Source: Candidatus Kinetoplastibacterium crithidii (ex Angomonas deanei ATCC 30255) | Lineage (GTDB): Bacteria; Pseudomonadota; Gammaproteobacteria; Burkholderiales; Burkholderiaceae_B | Length of the DNA: 64,000 nt | Direction of reading: 5' to 3' | NCBI RefSeq assembly: GCF_000319225.1 | Contig: NC_019815.1 | Coordinates: 310,001 to 374,000 of the forward strand | Shown: piece after piece, positions 19,875-29,884 of the stretch | Layout: each line of letters starts with the position of its first letter | Position numbering within the stretch: the first letter of the stretch is position 1 | The notes under the pieces: generated by a model | Told to the model about the DNA's origin: nothing | Database searches by the model: none | What the model saw: only the letters and a program-made list of their open reading frames with translations | Position numbers and translations under genes: made by a program

Positions 19875-21086
19875 TTAGGATAACCCTATCCCAAGATTAG
19901 AAGCAAAATATCGAGCTTCAAGATCAAGATTAATTATTTCATCTAAACTTAATAATTTTTTGGATAATTTACTTGAATACCATTCAAAAGAAGCTTCAAT
20001 TACTCTAGGAATCCATGTGTATTTTAAACGACCTGATAAAAATCCTTCCACCGCAACTTCATTAGCTGCGTTTAATACTATACAATAACCTGGACCAGCA
20101 TTTAAAGCTTCAAAGGATAAATTTAGACATTGAAATCTTTCTAAATCAGGCTTAAAAAAATCTAACGAACATACTTTAGATAAATCTAAAAAACCAACAT
20201 TATTTTCTAAAATATCTGGAAAACTTAATGCATATGATATAGGTATTTCCATATTAGGTTTACTTAAATTAGCTATAACTGAACCATCTGAATATTCTAT
20301 CATTGAATGAACTATACTTTGAGGCTGTATTAATATATCTATAGATTCTATTGGCATAGAAAACAACCAAAAAGTCTCTATAATCTCAAAGCCTTTATTT
20401 ATCATTGTTGCTGAATCAACAGATATTTTCTGACCAATTTGCCAATTATGATATTTATAAATATGAAGTGGTGTAACATCTTCTAACTGATCTACAGACA
20501 TACTTCTAAAAGGACCTCCAGAATCTGTAAGAATAATTTTATTTATATAATTATTTGCAAATTCATTTTTTGTGTTATCCAGGTAACTGTTTCTATGAAG
20601 ACACTGGAAGATAGAATTATTTTCACTATCTATAGGAATTATTTCAGTTTTATTTAAAGAAACAGCATCCATAAATAACTGACCAGCAATAACTAATAAT
20701 TCTTTATTAGCCAATAAAATACGCTTTCCACTTTTAGCTGCTTCTAATGCAGAATATAATCCAGCTACTCCAGATGTAGCAATAATTGCTATATCATATA
20801 ATCCTGAAGAAGCTACATTCATTAATGAATTTTCACCTATTAAGACTTCAGGAACATTGTAACAAATAGGCATAGCTTTATAAAAACGCTCTCTTGCCTG
20901 CTTATTAGGAACTACTACTACTTTTACATTAAAATTTATCGCCTGTTTTGCTAAACGTTCTATTTGACTGTTCGCGCTCAGACCAAATACTTCGAAGCGA
21001 TCTTTGTTTATGCTAATAACTTCTAAAGATTTTTCTCCAATTGAGCCAGTAGAACCAAATATAAAAACACGCCTTACCTCTCTCAA
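19875..21086 (-). CDS. dxr: 1-deoxy-D-xylulose 5-phosphate reductoisomerase
   Basis: Dxr makes methylerythritol 4-phosphate, the committed step of non-mevalonate isoprenoid synthesis, feeding UppS next door. Visible motifs are the NADPH loop FGSTGSIGEKSLEVI near 10-24, LANKELLV, and the metal and substrate segment PIDSENNSIFQCL. The length is 403 residues. The start is a TTG that overlaps the cdsA stop (TTGA). No in-frame ATG or GTG lies nearby, and the family begins just before the GSTGSIG motif, so I accept TTG. Confidence 0.95.
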   Translation of the reverse strand: MREVRRVFIFGSTGSIGEKSLEVISINKDRFEVFGLSANSQIERLAKQAINFNVKVVVVPNKQARERFYKAMPICYNVPEVLIGENSLMNVASSGLYDIAIIATSGVAGLYSALEAAKSGKRILLANKELLVIAGQLFMDAVSLNKTEIIPIDSENNSIFQCLHRNSYLDNTKNEFANNYINKIILTDSGGPFRSMSVDQLEDVTPLHIYKYHNWQIGQKISVDSATMINKGFEIIETFWLFSMPIESIDILIQPQSIVHSMIEYSDGSVIANLSKPNMEIPISYALSFPDILENNVGFLDLSKVCSLDFFKPDLERFQCLNLSFEALNAGPGYCIVLNAANEVAVEGFLSGRLKYTWIPRVIEASFEWYSSKLSKKLLSLDEIINLDLEARYFASNLGIGLS

Positions 21087-21928
21087 TTTATCACTCCAGA
21101 CAATATGATAGCCATCGGAATAAAAGGGATAAGAGAATCTAGTCTATCAAAGAAACCACCATGGCCTGGAAGTAAAGAGCCAGAGTCTTTTATTCCAAAA
21201 TTACGTTTTAATAAAGACTCGAAAAGATCACCTAATATAGCAACCATGCTGAGAATAAAAAATAAAACTAATGAAACAAATACACCATGAGTTTCTAAAA
21301 TAAAGCTGGCAAAACTTCCTTTAAAAAAAACTGCTGATAATATAAAATAGTACAGAAAAAAATATGCCAGCTATAGCACCTTCCAATGTTTTTCCAGGGC
21401 TAACTTTAGGAATTAATTTAGTCCTGCCCATATATTTACCAAAAATATAACCTGATGTATCAAGAATCCATACAGGCATCAATAAAGAAATAACGAACCA
21501 ATTCCCATGCATTTTATAAAATATAACAAAAGCAAACCAAGCAGAAAAACAAGCTGGAATAGAAAAAAATAACCAAAATTTCTTTTCTAAACTAGAAAAA
21601 TCACGGTGAGAAATTACTGACATAGCAGCAAATGATATCCATAAAATAACAACAACAGATATTAAAAACTTAAATATGTTGTTATCTTTAATAGATAAAT
21701 CTTGAAATAAGAATTCTGATAGGTAAATTAAAAAAACAAATATAATCAAAGAAAATATATATAAATAATTTTTATATTTTTTTTCTAAAAAAATTGTACC
21801 CATTCCAAAAAAACCATAGAAACACAGAATGTAAACAGAGATACAAAATAAATCTTATTATCCAACAATAATGATAATAAGAATATAAAAAGCATAATAA
21901 ATGCAGTTAATAATCTTTTGGCTAACAC
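21083..21928 (-). pseudogene. cdsA: Phosphatidate cytidylyltransferase, two opposite frameshifts at homopolymers
   Basis: CdsA makes CDP-diacylglycerol, the precursor of all phospholipids. Three frames make up one protein. From GTG 21928 the first gives VLAKRLLTAF to VFLEWVQFF, matching the WEW region. The second is the long middle part from LEKKYKNY to GRTKLIPKVSPGKTLEGAIAG and FYIISSFF. The third holds the C-terminal signature GDLFESLLKRNFGIKDSGSLLPGHGGFFDRLDS. The first junction is a T7 run needing one more T (plus strand 21787-21793). The second is a T8 run needing one fewer (plus strand 21323-21330). The corrected protein has 281 residues, the normal length. Neighbours uppS and dxr are intact. 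Confidence 0.87.
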
Positions 21929-21958
21929 TACAATATCACTTTAAAAATTTACAAATAA

Positions 21959-22681
21959 TTAATTATTAATTTTACCAAATCTTCTTTCTCTTGTTTTATA
22001 CCATTCAAAAGCTCTTTCTAAATCTAATGGAGTAAAATCTGGCCAATATATATCAGTAAAATAAAGTTCAGTATATGCTAATTGCCATATTAAAAAATTA
22101 GATATACGTTTCTCACCTCCTGTTCTAATAAGAAGATCAGGATTAGGAGCCCAAGACATAGATAAATAACGACTAAAATCATTTATATATAAATTATGGT
22201 TATTCCTTTGAAATAAAGAATTATCTTTATCAAAAATCATCAACTTTATTGCCTGCAAAATATCCCAATGCCCACCATAATTAGCGGCCACAGTAAGATA
22301 AAATCTTTTATTACCAGAAGTTTTTCGTACAGCATAATTAATTAATTCTTGCAAATCATAATTAAAAGCTGTTGTATCTCCTATTACATTAAAACAAATA
22401 CCCTCAGCAATTAATCTATCAACTTTATTCTCTAAAGTTTTAGCAAATAAACTTATTAAATTAGATACCTCTTCAGGAGGACGATTCCAATTTTCAGAAC
22501 TAAAAGCAAACAATGTTAAATACTTTGTACCTAACTGCATGCTTTTATTAATAATACTAATTGCTGATTTTATTCCTTTTACATGACCAGAGCTTCTTGG
22601 CAAAAATCTACTACTGGCCCAACGACCATTGCCATCCATAATAATAGCAAGATGCTTTGGTGCAGCTAGATTAGTTGACAT
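21959..22681 (-). CDS. uppS: Undecaprenyl diphosphate synthase
   Basis: UppS builds the C55 lipid carrier for peptidoglycan and other envelope polymers. The catalytic aspartate is in IIMDGNGRWA (Asp16). The FSSENWNRP segment and the C-terminal LLIRTGGEKRISNFLIWQLAYTELYF block are all conserved. The length is 240 residues. It is the isoprenoid partner of dxr, two genes downstream, and of the mltG-dependent wall pathway. Confidence 0.97.
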   Translation of the reverse strand: MSTNLAAPKHLAIIMDGNGRWASSRFLPRSSGHVKGIKSAISIINKSMQLGTKYLTLFAFSSENWNRPPEEVSNLISLFAKTLENKVDRLIAEGICFNVIGDTTAFNYDLQELINYAVRKTSGNKRFYLTVAANYGGHWDILQAIKLMIFDKDNSLFQRNNHNLYINDFSRYLSMSWAPNPDLLIRTGGEKRISNFLIWQLAYTELYFTDIYWPDFTPLDLERAFEWYKTRERRFGKINN

Positions 22682-22727
22682 AATTGATATTTTGTTTTTT
22701 CAATTTTTTTTATCAAAACAATTCAAA

Positions 22728-23291
22728 TTAAATAACCATTATTTCTGATTCTTTTTGAGTTATGATTCTATCTATTTCAGATATTTTTATATCAGTAATC
22801 TTTTGTATAGAATCTTGAACTCTTCTTTCATCATTCTCTGATATTTCTTTTTCTTTTAACATTTTCTTAACTACTTCATTACATTCGCGACGTATATTAC
22901 GTATAGCTATTTTAGACTCTTCTCCTTCTGACTTTGATATTTTTACCAAATCCTTACGCCTTTCTTCTGTTAAAGGCGGCATAGGAACCTTAATTGAATT
23001 ACCACCCATTGATATAGGGTTTAAACCTAGATCAGATTCTCTAATTGCCTTTTCAATACTAGAAAGCATATTTTTTTCATAAGGAGTAACGGATATAGTT
23101 CTTGAATCTGTCAAACTTACATTTGCTATTTTGGTGATTAAAGAAGGAGATCCGTAATAATCAATTTTTATATGATCTAATATGCCTGTATGAGCACGAC
23201 CAGTACGAATTTTTGCTAAATTTGACTTCAACATATCAACAGATTTACTCATTTTTATTTCGGCTGATTTGCAAACACTATCTAAATCCAT
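22728..23291 (-). CDS. frr: Ribosome recycling factor
   Basis: RRF splits post-termination ribosomes together with EF-G. The 187-residue protein has the conserved N-terminal helix LKSNLAKIRTGRAHTGILD, the IKVPMPPLTEERRKDLVK strand region and the C-terminal helices. It lies 11 bases downstream of pyrH in the universal rpsB-tsf-pyrH-frr order. Confidence 0.97.
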   Translation of the reverse strand: MDLDSVCKSAEIKMSKSVDMLKSNLAKIRTGRAHTGILDHIKIDYYGSPSLITKIANVSLTDSRTISVTPYEKNMLSSIEKAIRESDLGLNPISMGGNSIKVPMPPLTEERRKDLVKISKSEGEESKIAIRNIRRECNEVVKKMLKEKEISENDERRVQDSIQKITDIKISEIDRIITQKESEIMVI

Positions 23292-23302
23292 AAAATACCC
23301 TT

Positions 23303-24019
23303 TTAAATATGCACCAAAGTTCCTTCATTTTCACCGCTAACAACTCTTTTTAACGCATTTTCTTTATAAATTGAAAAAACATTTATTGGCAAATTATGAT
23401 CACGACACAATGCAAAAGCTGTAGCGTCCATAACTTCTATTCTACGAACAATAACTTCATCAAAACAAATATTTGAATATTTAGTAGCTGAGGGATCTTT
23501 TTTAGGATCAGAACTGTATATTCCATCTACTTTAGTAGCTTTTAAAACTATTTCAGCACCTATTTCAGCACCACGCAAAGCAGCAGCTGTATCAGTAGTG
23601 AAAAATGGATTGCCAGTACCAGCTGCAAATATAACAATTTTCCCTTCTTCAAGATAACGTAAAGCTTTTGGTCTAATATATGGTTCTACAACTTGGTCTA
23701 TATTTAAAGCAGATTGGACCCTGGCATCCACACCAATGCACTTTAAAGAATCTTGCAAAGCAAGTGCATTCATAATTGTAGCCATCATGCCCATATAATC
23801 AGCTGTTGCCCTATCCATTCCTTGCGCACCAGGTGCGACACCACGGAATATATTACCACCACCTATAACAATAGCTATTTCTATTCCCAAATCAAAGACT
23901 TTAGAAATTTCTGATGTTATATTTGATATAGTAGATCTATTAATACCAAAAGAATCATTTCCCATCAAAGCCTCACCAGAAAGCTTCAATAAAACTCTTT
24001 TGTATGGCTTATTATTCAT
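23303..24019 (-). CDS. pyrH: UMP kinase
   Basis: PyrH phosphorylates UMP to UDP. This bacterial hexameric type shows [11 protein letters not shown] at the start, [10 protein letters not shown] near residue 52, the [23 protein letters not shown] segment and the [17 protein letters not shown] loop. The length of 238 residues is usual. It lies between tsf and frr. Confidence 0.97.
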   Translation of the reverse strand: MNNKPYKRVLLKLSGEALMGNDSFGINRSTISNITSEISKVFDLGIEIAIVIGGGNIFRGVAPGAQGMDRATADYMGMMATIMNALALQDSLKCIGVDARVQSALNIDQVVEPYIRPKALRYLEEGKIVIFAAGTGNPFFTTDTAAALRGAEIGAEIVLKATKVDGIYSSDPKKDPSATKYSNICFDEVIVRRIEVMDATAFALCRDHNLPINVFSIYKENALKRVVSGENEGTLVHI

Positions 24020-24096
24020 AATAATATATTCCGTATTCCTAAATTAAAAAAACCAATAACACTATTGAAATTACGAAAACATAAAAATCTTAATAT

Positions 24097-24975
24097 TTAA
24101 TTTGATCTCATTGCTGCTACTTCAGCTGCAAAATCGACATCTTTTTTCTCTATACCTTCTCCAACAGCATAATAAATAAACTTATTAATATTACTGTTCT
24201 TCTCTTTCAGCATTTGATTAACAGTCTGCTTATCATTTTTTATAAATTGTTGAGATACTAATGTAACCTCTTTAAGAAATTTCTGAATAGAACCTTCTAT
24301 CATTTTTTCAACTATTTCTTTAGGTTTGCCAGAATTTATAGCTTTTTCTTTAGCAATAGATTTTTCAATAGCAAGATCTTCTTGACTAATACCACTCTCA
24401 TCAATTGCCTTAGGCTTTGTGGCTGCTATATGCATAGCCAAATCTTTACCAATAGAAGAATCTCCATTAAAATCAACTAAAACACCAATTTTGCCATTAT
24501 GGTTGTAACTAGATATCTTATTACTAGAAGATATTCTCTCAAAACGACGAATAGAAATATTTTCTCCAATTTTGCCTACTAATTCTGATCTAAAAACATC
24601 TACAGTATCATTGTTATATTGTAAATTTAACAATGCATCAATATTTTCTGGATTTTTATTAGCAATTATTTTTGCAATATTATCAACAAAATTAATAAAA
24701 TCAGAATTCTTAGCAACAAAATCTGTTTCACAATTTACTTCTACTAATACTCCTATACTCATGTCATTTTCAATACATGTATATATTCCAATTAATCCCT
24801 CAGAAGCTAATCTAGAAGCAGCCTTACTAGCTTTGCTCCCTAACCTTACTCTCAATATCTCTTCAGCTCTAGAAATATCACCTTCAGACTCAATCAGAGC
24901 CTTTTTACATTCCATCATAGGAGCATCAGTTTTTTCCCTTAATTCTTTCACAAGGGAAGCATTAATCTTTGTCAT
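24097..24975 (-). CDS. tsf: Elongation factor Ts
   Basis: EF-Ts exchanges nucleotide on EF-Tu. I start at the ATG at 24975 ([27 protein letters not shown]), which has GAG about 7 bases upstream; a TTG four codons earlier is less likely. The UBA-like N-terminal domain is followed by [12 protein letters not shown] and the two core repeats, for 292 residues in all. It lies 32 bases downstream of rpsB and should share its transcript. Confidence 0.97.
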   Translation of the reverse strand: MTKINASLVKELREKTDAPMMECKKALIESEGDISRAEEILRVRLGSKASKAASRLASEGLIGIYTCIENDMSIGVLVEVNCETDFVAKNSDFINFVDNIAKIIANKNPENIDALLNLQYNNDTVDVFRSELVGKIGENISIRRFERISSSNKISSYNHNGKIGVLVDFNGDSSIGKDLAMHIAATKPKAIDESGISQEDLAIEKSIAKEKAINSGKPKEIVEKMIEGSIQKFLKEVTLVSQQFIKNDKQTVNQMLKEKNSNINKFIYYAVGEGIEKKDVDFAAEVAAMRSN

Positions 24976-25007
24976 AAAATTTCTCAAAATATAATTAATA
25001 AAGTAAA

Positions 25008-25748
25008 TTAAGACTTGTCTTCTACAAATTCTTCTAAATCATCTCTAATTGCATTTACAGTATTATCTAATTTCTTTTTACGTCCATCCAATACAGCATC
25101 AGCAATACCCTTCACATAAAAAGATATAGCCTTTGCTGAATCATCATTACCAGGAATAACATAATCAACGCCATCAGGTGAATGATTTGTATCAACAACC
25201 CCAACTACTTTTATTCCAAGAGCTTTGGCTTCAGCTATAGCAATTTTATGATAACCAACGTCAACAACGAATAAAACATCAGGCAAACCACCTATATTTT
25301 TAATACCACCTATAGCTCTATTTAATTTCTCAAGTTCACGATAAAATAAAAGCGATTCTTTTTTAGTCATTTTTTCTATATCGCCACTATCGACCATGCT
25401 TTCCATTTCTTTTAGACGCTTTATAGACGACTTAACAGTTTTAAAATTTGTAAGCATTCCTCCAAGCCATCTATGGTTGACATAAGGCATCCCACATCTA
25501 ATGGATTCTTCAGCAACAAATTCACGAGCAGCTCTTTTTGTGCCAACAAATAATATGACGGAACCAGATTCAGAAGATTTTTTTACAAATTCAACAGCTT
25601 CTAAATATTTTTCTACGGTTTTTTCTAAATTAATTATATGTATTTTATTTCTTTGTCCAAAAATATACTGCGACATTTTTGGATTCCAATAACGAGTTTG
25701 ATGACCGAAATGGACACCAGCTTCTAACATTTCACGCATTATAGACAT
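25008..25748 (-). CDS. rpsB: 30S ribosomal protein S2
   Basis: S2 is a core small-subunit protein. I chose the ATG at 25748 ([25 protein letters not shown]), because GGAG sits 6 bases before it; a TTG four codons earlier overlaps that ribosome site. Conserved blocks include [30 protein letters not shown] and the central DVLFVVD segment. The length is 246 residues. It heads the rpsB-tsf-pyrH-frr block and has a 323-base upstream region with a perfect inverted repeat in the likely leader. Confidence 0.97.
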   Translation of the reverse strand: MSIMREMLEAGVHFGHQTRYWNPKMSQYIFGQRNKIHIINLEKTVEKYLEAVEFVKKSSESGSVILFVGTKRAAREFVAEESIRCGMPYVNHRWLGGMLTNFKTVKSSIKRLKEMESMVDSGDIEKMTKKESLLFYRELEKLNRAIGGIKNIGGLPDVLFVVDVGYHKIAIAEAKALGIKVVGVVDTNHSPDGVDYVIPGNDDSAKAISFYVKGIADAVLDGRKKKLDNTVNAIRDDLEEFVEDKS

Positions 25749-26071
25749 AAAAATCTCCAAGGGTTAGTTTCTTACAACACATAAGTATCAAATTATAAAA
25801 TGACACCCTGGATAATGTGTTGTGCAAATATAATATTATTAAATAGAATATATTTTTTTCGCAAAATATATTCTATTTAATTATGTATTGATTATACATT
25901 AATCAAAAAATCTATGTAGAGTATAATGCAAAATAAGCGTTAAGTATAAAGCTTATTTTATCAAAAGAATTTATAGGAAAGATTGTTATATAATTAACAA
26001 GTAATAACGTTGTAAATAAATAACTTTACATACGTCTGTATTAACCAAATAAAGTAACTATAAAGTTTAAA
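25749..26071. other. Divergent intergenic region rpsB / map
   Basis: This 323-base region holds no gene. It contains the 19-bp inverted repeat listed separately. A TATAAT hexamer on the minus strand (plus-strand ATTATA 25891-25896) could be the rpsB -10 box, and another TATAAT on the plus strand (25922-25927) could serve map. No good -35 box is visible for either. If the minus-strand hexamer is used, the inverted repeat would lie at the very 5' end of the rpsB transcript. Confidence 0.5.
25838..25881. repeat. Perfect 19-bp inverted repeat, 6-base loop, between divergent rpsB and map
   Basis: The arms 25838-25856 and 25863-25881 are exactly complementary around the loop TTTCGC. Because rpsB and map point away from each other, this is not a normal gene-end terminator. 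It could form a leader hairpin for rpsB, a protein-binding site, or be the remnant of a terminator from a lost gene. The arms are almost all A/T. Confidence 0.75.
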
Positions 26072-26878
26072 ATGGGAATAATTACAAATATTAATGATCT
26101 GGAAAAAATGCGTGCTGCCTGTGAAGATGCAGCAAAAATACTTGATTTTATACATCCTTATATTAGGCCAGGTGTAACTACTGGAGAATTAGATAAATTA
26201 TGTTTTGAATATATGACTGAAGAATTACATGTAAAATCAGCAACTATAGGATATGCCCCACCAGGATATACGCCTTTTACTGGTTCGATATGTACTTCAG
26301 TAAATCACCAAGTATGTCATGGAATACCTGGTGAAAAAATTTTGAAAGATGGAGACTCACTAAATATAGATGTAACAATAATAAAAGATGGTTGGTATGG
26401 CGATACAAGTAGAATGTATCATGTAGGAGAACCCAATATATTGGGTAAAAGACTTGCTGACATTACTTATGAATGCATGTGGAAAGGAATAGAACAAGTT
26501 CGTAATAAAGCCAGACTTGGAGATATAGGATATGCAATACAAAAGCATGCTGAATCATCTGGCTTCTCAGTTGTACGAGAATATTGTGGACATGGTATAG
26601 GACGCAATTTTCATGAGGATCCACAGGTGTTGCATTACGGCAGACCTAATACAGGAGATTATATAAAAACAGGAATGTTAATAACTATAGAACCAATGAT
26701 AAATGCAGGCCGTAAAGAAATAAAACATCTCAAAGATGGATGGACTGTTGTAACAAAAGACCACAGCTTATCAGCACAATGGGAACATACTATACTTGTC
26801 ACAGATAATGGTTATGAAGTATTAACAAAATCACCAGGTATGAAACAAATTCCTTCTTTTGTGAAAAAAGAATTTTAA
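26072..26878 (+). CDS. map: Methionine aminopeptidase, type I
   Basis: Map removes the initiator methionine from new proteins. All five metal ligands are visible: Asp100, Asp111, His174, Glu207 and Glu238, in INIDVTIIKDGWYGDTS-like, CGHGIGRNFHEDPQVLHYG, ITIEPMI and QWEHTILVT contexts. The length is 268 residues. The position divergent from rpsB is the classic arrangement. Confidence 0.97.
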   Translation: MGIITNINDLEKMRAACEDAAKILDFIHPYIRPGVTTGELDKLCFEYMTEELHVKSATIGYAPPGYTPFTGSICTSVNHQVCHGIPGEKILKDGDSLNIDVTIIKDGWYGDTSRMYHVGEPNILGKRLADITYECMWKGIEQVRNKARLGDIGYAIQKHAESSGFSVVREYCGHGIGRNFHEDPQVLHYGRPNTGDYIKTGMLITIEPMINAGRKEIKHLKDGWTVVTKDHSLSAQWEHTILVTDNGYEVLTKSPGMKQIPSFVKKEF

Positions 26879-27130
26879 AGAATGTATTTATATAAGTATT
26901 TTCTTAAAATATAATAATTATGTTATTGTTATATTGCCATGTATTATCACCTTAATTAGGAGAAGTCTATATGTGCATCTAAAGAAATAATAATACTCGC
27001 ATAGTATATAATTATTAAGTTTAACTACTAAGAAAAAACTTATCATAAAATGATACATTTTTCTTACATAATTAAATTTAAATCTTTACTAAATAAACAT
27101 TAACCAATTATATTTTTATTTGTAACTATT

Positions 27131-27793
27131 ATGATAGATCCATTAATAAAAAGTTTTCTTTTCACATTGGCTACCTTGTTGCCTTTTTTAAACCCACCTG
27201 CTATTGCACCAATATTCCTTTCCATGACAGAAGGAGCATCTCCAGAAACTAGATTAATGCTAGCAAAAAAAGTTGGAATAAATGTTGCTATTATGCTTAT
27301 ATCAACTATGTTAATAGGCAATGGGATATTAATGTTATTTGGCATTTCACTTCCTATAGTCCGTTTAGGTGGTGGCATGCTTATAATGTATAGTGCTTGG
27401 AATTTAGTTACTGCATCTGATGACAATTCTTCAGGTGAGACTGATCAAACAAAATCCATGTCTCTAGAAATAGCAAATTCCAGATCCTTTTACCCTCTAA
27501 CTTTTCCAGTAACATTTGGTCCTGGCGCAATTGCTGGAGCAATAACTGTTGGTGTTTCATTAATAGATGAACAATTATCAATAATAGCTTTAAGATTATC
27601 TGGAGCAATTCCAGCAATTTTATTAGCTACTTTTGCTCTATATATATGTATGAAATTTTCGTCTCAAATGCTGAATAAACTTGGTAAAAGTGGCACTGCT
27701 GTATTTATGAGATTATCTGCATTCATTATGTTGTGCCTAGGTGTACAAATATGTTGGGCTGGCATACAAGGCTTAGTTAATACTTTTTTATAA
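27131..27793 (+). CDS. marC: MarC-family integral membrane protein
   Basis: The 220-residue protein has six hydrophobic helices and the MarC/NAAT family pattern: an LLPFLNPPAIAPIFLSMT start and an FPVTFGPGAIAGAITVG segment in the second half, arranged as two related halves. Members are annotated as multiple antibiotic resistance proteins or small neutral amino acid transporters, but the substrate is not settled. The gene lies 58 bases upstream of dsbB, probably in the same transcript. About 250 bases of AT-rich sequence separate it from map. Confidence 0.9.
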   Translation: MIDPLIKSFLFTLATLLPFLNPPAIAPIFLSMTEGASPETRLMLAKKVGINVAIMLISTMLIGNGILMLFGISLPIVRLGGGMLIMYSAWNLVTASDDNSSGETDQTKSMSLEIANSRSFYPLTFPVTFGPGAIAGAITVGVSLIDEQLSIIALRLSGAIPAILLATFALYICMKFSSQMLNKLGKSGTAVFMRLSAFIMLCLGVQICWAGIQGLVNTFL

Positions 27794-27851
27794 AAATAGA
27801 TATTTGTAATTAATCCATTTGATTCCTATAAATTAGAATGAAAATAATACT

Positions 27852-28349
27852 ATGAAACAGCAGATGAAGCAGAATCACTTTAGCAATAAGCTTTTTCTTA
27901 TCATGTTTATACTAAGTTTTTTTTCAATACTAATTGCTTTAATATCTCAACATTTTTTTGATATGCAACCATGTGCATGGTGTGTTATTCAAAGATTATT
28001 ATTTTTTTTGATAGGTATAATTTCTTTAATTGGTTTTTTCCTAAATAAAGTAATAATTTCTAGGATATTCGCACTTTTGATTGCAGCTCTTGGAATAGTA
28101 GGTATTTTAGCAGCTTGTCTTCAAAAAATATTTTCTTCAGACGACCTGTCCTGCACAACAGTAACAGCTGCTGATAAAATAATTAGTAATAGTGGATTTG
28201 ATTCTGCTATACCATGGTTATTTAATATATATGCATCATGCGCAGATGACCCTGTTACATTATTTGGAATAGAATATTTTATTTTGAGTTTATCTGTTTT
28301 TGTTTTACTAATCTTAATATCCTTTTCTATTTGTTTAAAAAAAGAATAA
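27852..28349 (+). CDS. dsbB: Disulfide bond formation protein B
   Basis: DsbB reoxidises DsbA and passes electrons to quinone. The 165-residue protein has four membrane helices. The first cysteine pair is CAWC (Cys41/Cys44) in QPCAWCVIQR, and the second pair is Cys101 and Cys130 in the second periplasmic loop. Its partner dsbA is not in this window. The gene implies disulfide-bonded envelope proteins remain. It ends against purF across a perfect 30-base palindromic terminator. Confidence 0.94.
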   Translation: MKQQMKQNHFSNKLFLIMFILSFFSILIALISQHFFDMQPCAWCVIQRLLFFLIGIISLIGFFLNKVIISRIFALLIAALGIVGILAACLQKIFSSDDLSCTTVTAADKIISNSGFDSAIPWLFNIYASCADDPVTLFGIEYFILSLSVFVLLILISFSICLKKE

Positions 28350-28368
28350 CTAAAATCTCTATACTTAT

Positions 28369-28398
28369 GATAAACAACGCATATATGCGTTGTTTATC
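28369..28398. terminator. Bidirectional terminator between dsbB and purF
   Basis: The arms 28369-28381 and 28386-28398 are perfectly complementary over 13 bp with a TATA loop; the whole 30 bases is a palindrome. It sits between the stops of two convergent genes. The T-rich tail is weak (TCTTTAG on plus). Confidence 0.8.
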
Positions 28399-28405
28399 TC
28401 TTTAG

Positions 28406-29863
28406 TTAAGAAGTCCTCGTATTACTCAAATTAGATAAATACTCTGAATTTACATCTCCTGTAATATAAACTCCATTAAAACAAGAAGCTTCAAAATTAG
28501 CTAATGAAGGTTGTATGCCTCTTACAGACTGTTCCATATCTTCTATATTCTGATATATTAAATAATCACTTCCTATAAATTTTCGTACTTCTTCTTCTGT
28601 ACGATTAGAGGCAACCAATTCATCTGGGGTAGGCATATCTATACCATAAACATTTTGATATCTAATTGGAGCTGCTGCTGATGCAAAATATACTTTCCTT
28701 GCGCCAACAGAACGAGCCATTTCTACTATCTCCTTGCTTGTAGTTCCTCTAACTATTGAGTCATCTACCAAAAGTACATTTTTATTTTTAAATTCAGTAG
28801 CAATAGTATTTAATTTTTGCCTTACAGACTTCCTACGTATAGATTGTCCAGGCATGATAAAAGTTCTACCTACATACCTATTTTTAATAAGCCCTTCTCT
28901 ATAATCTAAATTTAAACAGCCAGCAAGTTGCATAGCAGCAGGACGAGATGAATCAGGAATTGGAATAACAACATCTATATCCCCTGACCGAACTTCCTTT
29001 GAAATTTTTGCAGCTAAGTACTCGCCCATGCGCAAACGAGCATCATACACTGATACTCCATCTATAAAAGAATCAGGTCTAGCAAAATAAATATATTCAA
29101 ATATACATGGTGTTAATACACTCTTATCAGAACAAACTTTACTATAAAAATTCCCATCTAAATCTATAAATATAGTTTCTCCTGGTGCTACATCTCTTAC
29201 AAATTTAAATCCATTACCTTCCAATGCTACAGATTCAGATGCTATCATCCATTCAACACCTTTATCTGTATCTTGACGACCTATACATAAAGGCCTAATA
29301 CCATATATATCACGAAAAGCAACTAAACCATATCCTGATATTAATGAAACTACAGCGTAAGCACCGCGTACACGTTTATGTAGATTTTCTACTGCTTTAA
29401 AAATAGCATTTTCATCCAAAGAAACTCCACTAGAAACTGAATGTAATTCATGTGCAAATATATTCAATAAAACTTCTGAATCAGAATTAGTATTTATGTG
29501 TCTTTGATCTACTTTGAATAAAGATTCTCTTAATTCCTTCCAATTTGTTAAATTACCATTATGGGCAAACATTATACCAAAAGGAGCGTTAACATAAAAA
29601 GGTTGAGCCTCATGCTCACTATTATTAGAACCTGCAGTAGGATAACGTACTTGTCCTATACCTTGACATCCCGGTAAAGAAAGCATGTTATGTGACCTAA
29701 ATACATCTCTTACAAGTCCATGTGATTTATGAAGATTAAACAAACCATTATTAGATGTAGCTATACCGGCTGCATCTTGACCTCTATGTTGCAGCAGCAA
29801 AAGACTATCATATATAAGCTGATTTACTTGGCTACGTCCAATAACACCAACAATTCCACACAT
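28406..29863 (-). CDS. purF: Amidophosphoribosyltransferase
   Basis: PurF starts purine synthesis by making phosphoribosylamine from PRPP and glutamine. The catalytic cysteine is Cys2 of MCGIVGVIG; QHRGQDAAGIA and the PRPP site VLLVDDSIVRGTTSKE are conserved. The length is 485 residues, slightly shorter than E. coli. It lies 21 bases downstream of cvpA, the standard pair. With purL in this window, it supports a working de novo purine pathway. Confidence 0.97.
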   Translation of the reverse strand: MCGIVGVIGRSQVNQLIYDSLLLLQHRGQDAAGIATSNNGLFNLHKSHGLVRDVFRSHNMLSLPGCQGIGQVRYPTAGSNNSEHEAQPFYVNAPFGIMFAHNGNLTNWKELRESLFKVDQRHINTNSDSEVLLNIFAHELHSVSSGVSLDENAIFKAVENLHKRVRGAYAVVSLISGYGLVAFRDIYGIRPLCIGRQDTDKGVEWMIASESVALEGNGFKFVRDVAPGETIFIDLDGNFYSKVCSDKSVLTPCIFEYIYFARPDSFIDGVSVYDARLRMGEYLAAKISKEVRSGDIDVVIPIPDSSRPAAMQLAGCLNLDYREGLIKNRYVGRTFIMPGQSIRRKSVRQKLNTIATEFKNKNVLLVDDSIVRGTTSKEIVEMARSVGARKVYFASAAAPIRYQNVYGIDMPTPDELVASNRTEEEVRKFIGSDYLIYQNIEDMEQSVRGIQPSLANFEASCFNGVYITGDVNSEYLSNLSNTRTS

Positions 29864-29884
29864 AATTATTTTCCTTGATAATTA

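Noticed and set aside
24572..24994. 140-residue plus-strand frame opposite tsf
   Set aside because: It is the antisense shadow of a well-conserved elongation factor gene and has no ribosome site or motif of its own.
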